From a virus, in the IMG/VR virus record IMGVR_UViG_3300027782_000348, positions 1 to 24,701 of that record: 24,701 nucleotides of DNA, one strand, 5' to 3'. This document shows positions 1 through 5,762 of the stretch, in pieces; position 1 is the stretch's first letter, and each line of letters starts with the position of its first letter. The translations under genes and the position numbers were made by a program. Below the pieces are notes generated by a model, which ran no database searches, was not told the origin of the DNA, and saw only the letters and a program-made list of their open reading frames with translations.

Positions 1-60
1 GAACTCAACGACCTGGATAATACGAGACGCGCAGCATTTGAAAATCAGTGCATGGCATAA
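1..60 (+). CDS. 3' end of an unidentified gene
   Basis: Frame 1 is open from the first base to a TAA at 58-60 and gives the last 19 residues of a protein (ELNDLDNTRR...CMA). The next gene follows after a 20-base gap with an A-rich leader, as elsewhere on this strand. Too little remains to assign a function. It could be a chance open frame, but the position and strand fit an upstream gene that starts outside the window. Confidence 0.45.
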   Translation, partial: ELNDLDNTRRAAFENQCMA

Positions 61-80
61 ACAATTAACCAAGCAACAAA

Positions 81-338
81 ATGAACGTATCACAATTCAT
101 CGGATATATTAAACAATCGCGCAAGTATGGTTCGACTTATGTCCATGCTCAATTCAGAAACAATTGTTTTGGTTTTGATGTGTTCCCGGAAGCGGATCAT
201 GGCGGAAGAAAAGTTAAATTGTCATTTTGCGGATATGGCAGGAGCTTGCAAAGCGGTGGTCATAAATATAAAGCGTACGCATATTATCGCGATACTGGTA
301 AACCGGTCCCGAGCAAAAAACTAAACGAGATCATTTGA
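81..338 (+). CDS. Hypothetical small phage protein (85 aa)
   Basis: The ATG at 81 is preceded by AACAAA, the A-rich leader that recurs before first genes on this strand, with no Shine-Dalgarno. The product is basic and rich in Tyr, Gly and Lys, with no signal peptide or membrane segment. I do not recognise the family. It is followed by a GC-rich hairpin at 352-373, so it may end a short transcription unit. Another frame from 127 is open over the same stretch but has no leader and reads less like a protein. Confidence 0.6.
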   Translation: MNVSQFIGYIKQSRKYGSTYVHAQFRNNCFGFDVFPEADHGGRKVKLSFCGYGRSLQSGGHKYKAYAYYRDTGKPVPSKKLNEII

Positions 339-351
339 ATCCATAGAACCA

Positions 352-373
352 CGCGCCGGTTTCGGTCGGCGCG
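352..373 (+). terminator. GC-rich hairpin after the 81-338 gene
   Basis: CGCGCCG (352-358) and CGGCGCG (367-373) form a perfect 7-bp stem with an 8-base loop, 14 bases after the stop codon. No T-run follows, so it is not a classical intrinsic terminator. It could instead be an mRNA end-stabilising structure. Confidence 0.35.
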
Positions 374-386
374 CATTCTGCGGATA

Positions 387-407
387 CATCATCATCATCA
401 TCATCAT
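387..407 (+). repeat. (CAT)7 trinucleotide repeat running into a start codon
   Basis: Seven consecutive CAT units occupy 387-407. The last two bases of the final unit plus G408 form the ATG start of the next gene (406). The tract takes the place of a ribosome-binding site. Changes in copy number would alter leader length but not reading frame. Confidence 0.8.
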
Positions 408-657
408 GCAAATCACGGCATCACAATATAGTCAGATATTGGAATCGCTTCGCCCGCTTGTTCCGAAATTGCAGGCATACCTGGAGCTTACAATCTCGAA
501 TCCTCGCGCGGGTTCGTCGGCTCGGCAGGTCCGTTTGGACGCTTTTTATTCTGCTGGCGGGCCGTCTATTCTGTTTCCGTATTGCAATTATGCCGCGCTC
601 GATTCGGCGATGGTTCGAGCGATGAATGATCTGGGCTTTCCTGAATTCTCGAAATGA
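406..657 (+). CDS. Hypothetical protein (83 aa)
   Basis: The ORF starts at the ATG formed by the end of the CAT repeat and ends in an ATGA overlap with the next gene (654), so the two are probably translationally coupled. The product is soluble, with a Leu-rich N-terminal helix region (about residues 8-30) and a Gly/Ser-rich middle. No domain is recognised. The opposite strand is also open here (421-663), but the overlap with the next gene favours the plus strand. Confidence 0.6.
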   Translation: MQITASQYSQILESLRPLVPKLQAYLELTISNPRAGSSARQVRLDAFYSAGGPSILFPYCNYAALDSAMVRAMNDLGFPEFSK

Positions 658-986
658 ACTCATTCAAAAAGTTGGCCACCTTCCTCCTTTTCTCATGTTC
701 CGCGTTTGCTGCGAGCGATGAGCAGATAGCGGATGCGATTTATCGGGTCGAGGGGTCAGCACGCGCAAAGGTTCCGTACGGAATTCTCTCGATCAAGGTC
801 CATGATACCGCGCACGCTCGACGCATCTGCCTGAACACCATCAAAAATAACCGTGTCCGGTGGATAAAAGCTGGACAACCTGGGTCGTATCTGGACTACT
901 TGGCCGACAAATACTGTCCGCGCTCTGCGGATCCTATCGGTAATAAAAACTGGAAAGTCAACATCAAGAGACTGGTCAAAGAGTGA
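654..986 (+). CDS. Secreted lysozyme-like protein, putative cell-wall hydrolase
   Basis: The 110-aa product begins with a signal peptide: two Lys at 5-6, a hydrophobic stretch at 7-14, and an Ala-Phe-Ala cleavage site near 17-20. The mature part has the pattern IYRVEG (Glu33), PYGILS (41-46), ARRICLNTI, a YLDYLADKYC segment and a C-terminal NWKVNIKRLV. I recall this pattern from small secreted proteins in phages and environmental bacteria that look like compact lysozyme or transglycosylase domains, with the Glu of IYRVEG as likely catalytic acid. That assignment is from memory. The two Cys could form a disulfide after export. ATGA and GTGA overlaps join it to both neighbours. It may be the endolysin, though it lies in the early block. 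Confidence 0.6.
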   Translation: MNSFKKLATFLLFSCSAFAASDEQIADAIYRVEGSARAKVPYGILSIKVHDTAHARRICLNTIKNNRVRWIKAGQPGSYLDYLADKYCPRSADPIGNKNWKVNIKRLVKE

Positions 987-1195
987 AAAACAAAAACAGC
1001 GGATTTAAGCTTATGTATTACGCGAAACAAGTGTCCAGCAATAGCTGGCACGTCATCAATCCGGTGGACGGCCGACCCATCACCGATAATGCTCCGTATG
1101 GGGTGGACCGCGTCCTGGTGTTCCGGGATGAGGATGCGGCTCTTGAGCGGGTGGAAGCGTGCAACGACGCTCTGGACCTGGAGGAGGTGCTGTGA
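983..1195 (+). CDS. Hypothetical small acidic protein (70 aa)
   Basis: The GTG at 983 forms a GTGA overlap with the stop of the secreted protein, and the 3' end overlaps the next gene in the same way. An internal ATG at 1013 would give a 60-aa product beginning MYYAKQV. The overlap geometry makes me prefer 983, but the conserved-looking part begins after 1013. The C-terminal half is acidic and helical (VFRDEDAALERVEACNDAL). Sequences of the form 'W-x-V-x-x-P-x-x-G-R-x-I' are common in tiny phage proteins of unknown function. Confidence 0.6.
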   Translation: MKNKNSGFKLMYYAKQVSSNSWHVINPVDGRPITDNAPYGVDRVLVFRDEDAALERVEACNDALDLEEVL

Positions 1196-1488
1196 AGGCC
1201 GTGCGCTATCCATCATCATTGCCAGAACGCCGGCGAGCGGCATACACGAAGAGCGTTGCGAAGCGTCGTGCGCTGGCCGTTGTCGGTAAATTGGCATGCC
1301 TATGTTCTGGGCCGGCGCATCGTCTTAGCAGTAGCGGGCCTGTGTGTGCGAGGTGCGATGGAATCGAGGCTCGTTTGAGCCGTAGCTATGCCAAAGAGTT
1401 CAGCGGAAGCAATCGTCGCGGCGACAACGTGGCTGGCGCGATGGCGACATATTCTGTGCATTGCGAGCTGGCGCGCGATATGCACTGA
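1192..1488 (+). CDS. Hypothetical basic Cys-rich protein (98 aa)
   Basis: I place the start at the GTG at 1192. It has a Shine-Dalgarno-like GGAGGAGG about 5-10 bases upstream and a GTGA overlap with the previous stop. Longer versions of this frame begin inside the previous gene without such support. The N-terminal 35 residues are very basic (PERRRAAY, AKRRAL). Cysteines follow as C-x-C...C-x2-C (CLCSGPAHRL..., CARCDG), a possible small zinc site. It may bind nucleic acid, but no family is recognised. The minus-strand frame at 1300-1485 is a shadow. Confidence 0.5.
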   Translation: MKAVRYPSSLPERRRAAYTKSVAKRRALAVVGKLACLCSGPAHRLSSSGPVCARCDGIEARLSRSYAKEFSGSNRRGDNVAGAMATYSVHCELARDMH

Positions 1489-1497
1489 TGATTTTTG

Positions 1498-1577
1498 CCG
1501 GCCAACCTGTCGTTGGCCGGTTCCCGCCCGGTGTATCTCTCAATGTGGAAACTGAGGGGCGAAAACCATCGGGCGGG
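1498..1577 (+). promoter_or_regulatory. Tandem inverted repeats in the leader of the 1623 gene
   Basis: CCGGCCAAC (1498-1506) and GTTGGCCGG (1512-1520) form a perfect 9-bp hairpin with a 5-base loop. It is followed at once by CCCGCCCG (1523-1530) and CGGGCGGG (1570-1577), an 8-bp stem enclosing a 39-base loop. The loop holds a further weak pairing (CTCTCA with TGAGGG). This fills most of the 134-base gap between 1488 and 1623. No T-run follows the first hairpin. A transcription terminator/attenuator or a structured mRNA leader are both possible. Confidence 0.5.
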
Positions 1578-1622
1578 GTTTGATTTCGGTGACAGTAAAC
1601 AAAAGAATAATAGAACAAAAAT

Positions 1623-1937
1623 ATGAGCAACGACATCAGTTTGACTGGGCCTGCCATTGTTATTAAGAATGACTGCATCAGACCCTGGAATATCGGGGCG
1701 AATTATCTGATCCGGACCGTGACGATGATTGACACGGGCCGGCTGGTGGAGGTGACGCCGATGGAACTGGTCCTTGAGGATGCGGCGTGGGTTGCGGATA
1801 CCGGTCGTTTTTCGGATGCGCTGAAAAAATCGGAGTTCAGCGAGGTGGAGCCGTTCCCTGCCGGCCGGGTCATCATCGGTCGAGGATCGATTATCGATGC
1901 GGTTGAAATCTCCAACCTTCCGATGAAACAGAAATGA
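1623..1937 (+). CDS. DUF6948-like phage protein (104 aa)
   Basis: The ATG at 1623 follows the leader AGAACAAAAAT. The second half reads like the DUF6948 family of small phage proteins: LIRTVTMIDTGRLVEV, then VLEDAAWVADTGRFSDAL, EVEPFPAGRVIIGRGSIIDA. This is recalled, not searched. Function of that family is unknown. It is probably a compact beta-rich domain with no membrane segment. The gene heads a run of ATGA/GTGA-coupled genes reaching 3513 and ends in an ATGA overlap with the low-complexity gene at 1934. Confidence 0.7.
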   Translation: MSNDISLTGPAIVIKNDCIRPWNIGANYLIRTVTMIDTGRLVEVTPMELVLEDAAWVADTGRFSDALKKSEFSEVEPFPAGRVIIGRGSIIDAVEISNLPMKQK

Positions 1938-2068
1938 ACGCCACAATGCTGCGCGCCGGATGGTCGTGGTCGTGGTCGAGGACGTGGTCGAGGTCGGGGT
2001 CGGGATCGTGGGCGGGGTCGGGGTCGTGGTCGTGGTCGTGTTCGAGGTCGAGGGCGAGGGTGACATAA
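1934..2068 (+). CDS. Low-complexity Ser-Trp/Arg/Gly repeat microprotein (44 aa)
   Basis: The ATG at 1934 overlaps the previous stop as ATGA, the coupling used for most real genes here. After nine residues the hexamer repeat GGTCGN is read as TGG/AGG/GGG-TCG, giving alternating WS, RS and GS dipeptides, before a short RARVT end and TAA at 2066-2068. The repeat has no stop in several frames: another plus frame gives a Val-rich peptide, and the minus strand gives His-Asp and Pro-Asp dipeptides. So the open frame alone proves little. The coupled start is the only positive evidence for translation. Confidence 0.4.
   Translation: MNATMLRAGWSWSWSRTWSRSGSGSWAGSGSWSWSCSRSRARVT
1962..2057 (+). repeat. 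GGTCGN hexanucleotide tandem repeat (16 units)
   Basis: Sixteen consecutive 6-base units fit GGTCGN. Eleven match exactly and five carry one substitution (GGACGT, GATCGT, GGGCGG, GTTCGA, GGGCGA). The sixth base varies among T, A and G. The tract is strongly G-rich on the plus strand and unlike the flanking AT-richer sequence. Confidence 0.9.
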
Positions 2069-2116
2069 ACAAAATCGAGACTTGGCAACCTGCGTTAGTG
2101 GTGGCCTATTTATACA

Positions 2117-2275
2117 ATGAGCGCATACATATACATTATAATTGGTATCTGTTGGTTGTTGAGCATTGTTGGTATAACAATGTTTTTGAGAGAATGCAAT
2201 CGGCGACCGTGTCCTGCGTGTCGTGGTATCGGGAGCCGATATTGTCGGGTGTGCGATGGGGAGGGAGTATTGTGA
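2117..2275 (+). CDS. Small membrane protein with paired CxxCxGxG zinc motifs (52 aa)
   Basis: The ATG at 2117 opens 52 codons ending TGA at 2273-2275, which overlaps the GTG of the methyltransferase as GTGA. Residues 4-24 form one strongly hydrophobic segment (AYIYIIIGICWLLSIVGITM), a good transmembrane helix. A basic stretch follows (RECNRR), then CPACRGIG (32-39) and CRVCDGEG (43-50). These are two C-x2-C-x-G-x-G motifs like the zinc-binding repeats of DnaJ. One pair would co-ordinate one Zn on the cytoplasmic side. This is seen directly; the function is unknown. No clear ribosome-binding site precedes it. Confidence 0.65.
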   Translation: MSAYIYIIIGICWLLSIVGITMFLRECNRRPCPACRGIGSRYCRVCDGEGVL

Positions 2276-2916
2276 GGATACTCGATCTGTACGCGGGCGC
2301 GGGTGGAGAGCGGAGACGGGCGCGCATCGAGGCGCGTGGTCACACGTACGTCACGCTCGATCTGGACCCGAGGTTCGGGTGCAATCTGACTGCGGACATG
2401 TTGGCCGTTGCCCTCGTTCCGGCGGAGTTCATGTATCACAACGGGTATTTCGACCTCATCTGGGCGTCACCGCCGTGCGAGGCGTTCTCTGTCGCATCGA
2501 TTGGACATCACTGGACCGGTGGAAAAGGGGCGTATGTTCCGAAAACGACAGAAGCTCGTTTGAGCCAGGAGCTTGTCGTGGCGACCTTGAGATTCATCTC
2601 GTGGATGAATCCGCGTGGCTGGATCATGGAGAACCCTCGTGGTGTGTTGCGGAAACTACCCTGTGTGCAAGGAATCCCGATGCAGACAGTCACGTATTGT
2701 CGGTACGGCGATACATCGATGAAACCGACGGACCTGTGGGGTAATGTTCCGGGATGGATTCCTAGGCCGATGTGTTGCAACGGACATCCTGATCACGATG
2801 CAGCGCCGAGAGGAGCGAGGACCGGGACTCAGGGAAAAGGTGGATCGGCGGAGCGTGCTGTCGTTCCCTGGCAATTGTGGGCGGACGTGATCTACTCGAT
2901 GGAACAATCTCTATGA
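2272..2916 (+). CDS. DNA (cytosine-5) methyltransferase, phage type
   Basis: Start GTG at 2272: it has GGGAGGGAG just upstream and overlaps the previous stop as GTGA. The same frame is open far upstream, but only through the hexamer repeat. The 214-aa product has C5-methyltransferase motifs: LDLYAGAGGE (4-13) for AdoMet, an acidic Asp30/Asp32 pair, SPPCEAFS (66-73) with catalytic Cys69, and ENPRG (120-124). The C-terminal part has KPTDLWGN (151-158), C-x-N-G-x-P-x-H and RTGTQGKGG, as I recall from short phage cytosine methyltransferases. At 214 aa it is much shorter than cellular Dcm enzymes, with little target-recognition region. It probably modifies phage DNA against host restriction. Confidence 0.85.
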   Translation: MRILDLYAGAGGERRRARIEARGHTYVTLDLDPRFGCNLTADMLAVALVPAEFMYHNGYFDLIWASPPCEAFSVASIGHHWTGGKGAYVPKTTEARLSQELVVATLRFISWMNPRGWIMENPRGVLRKLPCVQGIPMQTVTYCRYGDTSMKPTDLWGNVPGWIPRPMCCNGHPDHDAAPRGARTGTQGKGGSAERAVVPWQLWADVIYSMEQSL

Positions 2917-3119
2917 ACACCCCCGAGCCGATTGCCTGGCGCGTCAAATCTGTGTACGGGATCAAGCTCATTGTTTTTGCGGTGACAGAATCAAAAGCAA
3001 AATTCAAAGCGTGGAAGGTTTTGGACTCGGAAGGTTGGCCACCCCTTTCGATAGAGCGCGCTCCTGAATACGACCAAAGCTATCTCCGCAACAGACCGAC
3101 ACTTTCTTTCGACGAATGA
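2913..3119 (+). CDS. Hypothetical protein (68 aa)
   Basis: The ATG at 2913 forms an ATGA overlap with the methyltransferase stop, and the 3' end forms another with the next gene. An in-frame upstream start (2877) would only extend into the methyltransferase. The product begins MNTPEPIAWRV and carries a short hydrophobic strand (YGIKLIVFAV), then a Lys-rich segment and an acidic end. It resembles no family that I know. Small soluble protein, function unknown. Confidence 0.6.
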   Translation: MNTPEPIAWRVKSVYGIKLIVFAVTESKAKFKAWKVLDSEGWPPLSIERAPEYDQSYLRNRPTLSFDE

Positions 3120-3277
3120 ACGCTCGCTACCTGATGATTATTGACCGGCGCGAATGGCCCGAGTTTTGGAGGGACGTCCGCCAGCGATTTTACGCGGACA
3201 GATTCAACCGACGGCTTAAACTGCGGCTCATTTCCTTTCGGCGAAGTACCACAACCATAAACCATAAACAAAAATGA
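3116..3277 (+). CDS. Very basic hypothetical microprotein (53 aa)
   Basis: The frame opens at the ATG at 3116 (ATGA overlap with the previous stop) and ends at TGA 3275-3277 (ATGA overlap with the next start at 3274). Coupling at both ends is the main support. The product has about 14 Arg/Lys against few acids, with an aromatic patch (REWPEFWRDVRQRFY). It may bind nucleic acid. The last few codons are the A-rich leader of the next gene (ATAAACCATAAACAAAA), so the C-terminus may be dictated by that leader. Confidence 0.5.
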   Translation: MNARYLMIIDRREWPEFWRDVRQRFYADRFNRRLKLRLISFRRSTTTINHKQK

Positions 3278-3513
3278 AATTAACTATTCAATCCAAAGAA
3301 AATGCACAAGTCATTGTTGATTTGTTCAACGCGATCATCACCGGAAACGAGTCTGAGGGTGCGACCCCGTTGAGCATCTACGACGAGGACAAGCATATCT
3401 GTTCTCTCGTCGGGAAAAGCGGTGAGCAGATTCTGGAACTGATCATCGAGCGCGAGGTCGGGGACAAGCTCCAGGAGGTTGGCCATCCAGCCCCTTCCCC
3501 CAAGAGCCTCTAA
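3274..3513 (+). CDS. Hypothetical protein (79 aa)
   Basis: The ATG at 3274 directly follows AAACAAAA. The product is soluble and acidic, with an apparent helix-strand-helix pattern: ENAQVIVDLFNAIITG (9-24), then HICSLVG, then SGEQILELIIEREVGDKLQ, and a Pro/Ser-rich tail. No domain is recognised. It is the last gene of the coupled run from 1623 and is followed by the longest gap in the window. Confidence 0.6.
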   Translation: MKLTIQSKENAQVIVDLFNAIITGNESEGATPLSIYDEDKHICSLVGKSGEQILELIIEREVGDKLQEVGHPAPSPKSL

Positions 3514-3628
3514 ACCCGCTCTCCGCTATCGACACACCAAATCCGCATTCAAATCGCTCCACACGGCATTTCTGAGCGATTACGACACATCCACATGAGA
3601 GCGTTGCATCCTCTTTCTTGTCCGTTCC

Positions 3629-3686
3629 CCAACCCCCCGCACAGCGTCGGCCTCAAAGCCGGCAAGCGTAGTGCGGTTGGGGTTGG
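3629..3686. repeat. Long interrupted inverted repeat
   Basis: CCAACCCCCCGCAC (3629-3642) pairs over all 14 bases with GTGCGG (3671-3676) and GGGGTTGG (3679-3686), interrupted only by TT at 3677-3678. The 28-base loop contains a small inner hairpin, CGGC-ctcaaa-GCCG. As RNA this would be a stable branched stem. As DNA it could be a protein-binding or cruciform site. Confidence 0.65.
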
Positions 3687-3712
3687 TACCCTCTCCCATT
3701 AGAGGGAGGGTA
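3687..3712 (+). terminator. Bulged hairpin, candidate terminator
   Basis: TACCC (3687-3691) pairs with GGGTA (3708-3712), and TCCC (3694-3697) with GGGA (3704-3707). The loop is 6 bases and there is a 2-base bulge. The sequence after it is T-rich but interrupted (ATGTTTATCTTT). Abutting the longer inverted repeat, it could end transcription of the 1623-3513 run. Confidence 0.35.
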
Positions 3713-3789
3713 ATGTTTATCTTTAGAATAAAGTAGAAGGGGGGATGCATAACCGATTGGTAAAAGGTAGGACTATTTGCTTTGGTTAC

Positions 3790-3818
3790 TTGACAGGAAG
3801 CGTTCGGGTGTTTAGGGT
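3790..3818 (+). promoter_or_regulatory. Candidate sigma70-type promoter
   Basis: A perfect TTGACA (3790-3795) is followed after exactly 17 bases by TAGGGT (3813-3818), a 3-of-6 match to TATAAT. It lies downstream of the hairpins and 41 bases before the ATG at 3859, a sensible place to drive the recombination genes. The weak -10 box and unknown host make this tentative. Confidence 0.35.
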
Positions 3819-3858
3819 AAGTAGGAAGTGATTGGATGTTCGAGATAACAAAAACCAT

Positions 3859-4593
3859 ATGAGCTACTTGGAAAACGGGACAACATTGAGGTCGCAGTTT
3901 AGCGAGATGGATCCGAAGCGCCATCATCGTGAGATGGAGGAATCGGAACTATTGGCCCACATCGCCGGGAAGTTGGGATGCGATTTGGAGCGGGCGTCCA
4001 GAGCGTTCGATTCCATGCGGAACACCAAGAGTCGCGTCTTGGTGTTCGACGCAGTTCACGGGCAATGGAGGGGTTGTGACTGGAAACCTGCGGACAAGGC
4101 GGCGTTCGAGCAGATGCTCAGGGACGACCAGCGAGCATTGGAGCGGAAATCAATCCACGAAGCGAAGGAAAGGAGACAGCTAGAAGCAAACGTCGAGAAG
4201 CTGTTGGCCCGCGTGGAGAAGTTGGAGAAGAACCGTGAGCATCTGCTGGCTCGTGTCGAGTCTCTGGAGCAGATGGCCGACCAATCCGACGTCAGCGACA
4301 ATCCTGGCAAAAAGGGATTCCTTGAGAAGAAGGCTCAGGACCGATTGGAGCAAAAGCAAAAACAGCCGACCCGTGAAGAGCAACAGGCGGCGAGTTTGGC
4401 AAAAGCGTTGAGCATGGATTGGAAAAACCAGCCTCCTGCCCCAGAATACGTCCGCCCAAAGACGTTCTCTTCAGGCCCAAAAGCCACCGATTCAGGCCCG
4501 AAACGTGTCTGGCGCGAGGATTCAGGAGACGGGCGCGAGGATTCCGGCGACGGCTACGCGGAGACGATAAAAAAACATTGGCAAGAGGCTTGA
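3859..4593 (+). CDS. Coiled-coil hypothetical protein (244 aa)
   Basis: I choose the ATG at 3859, preceded by AACAAAAACC, over the in-frame TTG at 3832. Residues 25-80 look like a small globular domain (ELLAHIAGKLGCDLERASRAF, VLVFDAVHGQWRGCDW). Residues 85-142 form a charged coiled coil with an internal duplication (LLARVEKLEK, LLARVESLEQ). The C-terminal third is polar and probably disordered, with short tandem duplications: SGPK twice and REDSGDG twice (219-232). No enzyme motif is visible. It lies just ahead of the HTH and recombination genes and might act as a DNA-associated scaffold; this is inference. Confidence 0.7.
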   Translation: MSYLENGTTLRSQFSEMDPKRHHREMEESELLAHIAGKLGCDLERASRAFDSMRNTKSRVLVFDAVHGQWRGCDWKPADKAAFEQMLRDDQRALERKSIHEAKERRQLEANVEKLLARVEKLEKNREHLLARVESLEQMADQSDVSDNPGKKGFLEKKAQDRLEQKQKQPTREEQQAASLAKALSMDWKNQPPAPEYVRPKTFSSGPKATDSGPKRVWREDSGDGREDSGDGYAETIKKHWQEA

Positions 4594-4708
4594 CGCGATT
4601 CTCGGCAACTGCGACACTGTTTGAGCAATCGGGACTAGAGCGGATGGAGAGCGTCCGACAGGGTCAGGCATGTTTCCCTTGATGAACACCCGGTTGCAGC
4701 AAATTTTA

Positions 4709-4990
4709 ATGAAAATTTACACGGCCAAGGATGCAGCGAAAATGATGTGCATCTGCACTGAGACTCTTCGCAGGATTGTCCGGCATGACGGAATCCAGCA
4801 CAGGAGGATTGGCCGACGGATTTTGTTCACCGATTCCGACATCGCAGCGATTCTTGAATCGAGGCTGATGACCGGCGCGGTGAACCCATACGCACGAAAA
4901 GTAAAACAAGAGAACAAAAGTACAGAAAATGAGCACAAACCCAGACTACACAGTGACAGTTCAGCAACCGTTGACGGTCAGCCCATCTGA
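4709..4990 (+). CDS. Excisionase-type helix-turn-helix DNA-binding protein
   Basis: The product has a winged helix-turn-helix of the excisionase/MerR-like (HTH_17) type: IYTAKDAAKMMCICTETLRR, RIGRRILFTDSDIAAILESR. In such proteins an N-terminal strand precedes the HTH, and the Arg-rich wing ends in 'F/Y-T-x-x-D-I'. I start at ATG 4709, which matches the family N-terminus and has an AT-rich leader. In-frame ATGs at 4670 and 4682 would add 13 or 9 residues. The last 62 bases overlap the RecT-like gene in another frame, and this polar tail (NKSTENEHK...) is unlikely to be structured. It may act as a recombination directionality factor or small regulator. Confidence 0.7.
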   Translation: MKIYTAKDAAKMMCICTETLRRIVRHDGIQHRRIGRRILFTDSDIAAILESRLMTGAVNPYARKVKQENKSTENEHKPRLHSDSSATVDGQPI

Positions 4991-5762
4991 CGCGACGACG
5001 TTCTACGACAGGATTAACTCGCCGCTCGATGCGGTGAAGACGATGGGCGATTGGATTGCCCATAGCGGAATGTTCGGATGCGTCAAACCGGAACAGGGAT
5101 ATGTCCTCGCTCTGGAATGCTTGGCGAACAGGCAGACTCCTTTGGCTTGGAAGACGCAGAATCACCTCATCAACGGCAATATCACGATGAAGAGCGAGGC
5201 AATGCTCGCTGGGATGATGAACGCGGGATGGGACATCGACTGGATTCAGTTCGATGCGACCGCAGCGATTGCCGACCTCTCTAAAGGAACCAAGAAGGTC
5301 CGGGTCGAGTTCACTGCGGCTGATGCGAAGCTCGCCGGGATGTTGCCGGCAAAGCCTGGTAGCGGGTGGGCCAAGTTCCCCGCCGAGATGCTGCGTGCGC
5401 GCGTCATCAGCAAAGCGACACGTATGCTGGATCCGCGCATCACCCAAGGTCGATACACACCGGAGGAGGTGGCCGACTTCAGTGGTAGTCCATTGCCGGC
5501 ACAATCGATTCCTGCGGTAACGGTTCAACCGGTCGCTCCATCCGCCACCGTCAACCAGTACACACTGGTCGATAAGCTGGAAATCATCCTCGAAGAACAT
5601 GCGGAAATAGCGAACAGATTCTTGATCTACAAGAACCTCATCAACGAGGGCCAGAACTTCAGGGACGTATCTTCAAAGGTTGCATCGATGATTGTCTGTG
5701 ACGCAGATGGATTCATCAAGAAGGCGTATTCGTTTTCTGCGGAATCGAAAGGAGCACAATGA
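4929..5762 (+). CDS. recT: RecT-like single-strand annealing recombinase
   Basis: The 277-aa protein has the core of a RecT/Redbeta-like annealase family common in phages. Seen here: GMFGCVKPEQGYVLALECLA (47-66), a TPLAW segment, HLINGNITMKSEAMLAGMMN, then PGSGWAKFPAEMLRARVISK followed by ATRMLDP and YTPEEV. A Pro/Val-rich linker leads to a separate C-terminal helical region. RecT proteins anneal complementary ssDNA onto resected ends, working with the RecE-like nuclease. That partner gene follows with an ATGA overlap, which strongly supports the pair. The start at 4929 has an AACAAAAGTAC leader and lies inside the end of the HTH gene. Confidence 0.8.
   Translation: MSTNPDYTVTVQQPLTVSPSDATTFYDRINSPLDAVKTMGDWIAHSGMFGCVKPEQGYVLALECLANRQTPLAWKTQNHLINGNITMKSEAMLAGMMNAGWDIDWIQFDATAAIADLSKGTKKVRVEFTAADAKLAGMLPAKPGSGWAKFPAEMLRARVISKATRMLDPRITQGRYTPEEVADFSGSPLPAQSIPAVTVQPVAPSATVNQYTLVDKLEIILEEHAEIANRFLIYKNLINEGQNFRDVSSKVASMIVCDADGFIKKAYSFSAESKGAQ

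Larger units (their letters stand above)
3514..3858. other. Longest non-coding gap, with inverted repeats and a candidate promoter
   Basis: No convincing gene lies in these 345 bases. The minus-strand frame open across 3580-3927 runs into the next gene and has no start context. The gap holds an interrupted 14-bp inverted repeat (3629-3686), a second hairpin (3687-3712) and a TTGACA box at 3790. It is the only gap here long enough for a replication origin or a main intergenic control region. No iterons or AT-rich unwinding tract were seen. Confidence 0.6.

Noticed and set aside
1962-2057. CRISPR-like array
   Set aside because: The units are contiguous 6-mers without spacers, so it is a microsatellite.
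1386-2088. Long minus-strand frames giving Thr-rich or His-Asp/Pro-Asp repeat proteins
   Set aside because: They are shadows of the plus-strand genes and of the stop-free hexamer repeat, with no start context.
2082-2112. Promoter TTGGCA-N19-TATTTA before the 2117 microprotein
   Set aside because: Spacing is 19 bases and the gene lies inside a coupled run; too weak to list.
1960-2271. In-frame N-terminal extension of the first methyltransferase through the hexamer repeat
   Set aside because: The extension is Val-rich repeat translation plus sequence overlapping the 2117 microprotein. The GTG at 2272 has a ribosome site and a GTGA overlap.
3580-3927. 115-aa minus-strand frame across the long gap
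   Set aside because: It spans both inverted repeats and the next gene's start, lacks a leader, and is the only minus-strand candidate in the plus-strand block.
4827-5600. 257-aa minus-strand frame opposite the RecT-like gene
   Set aside because: The plus strand encodes a recognisable recombinase with coupled neighbours; the minus product resembles nothing.
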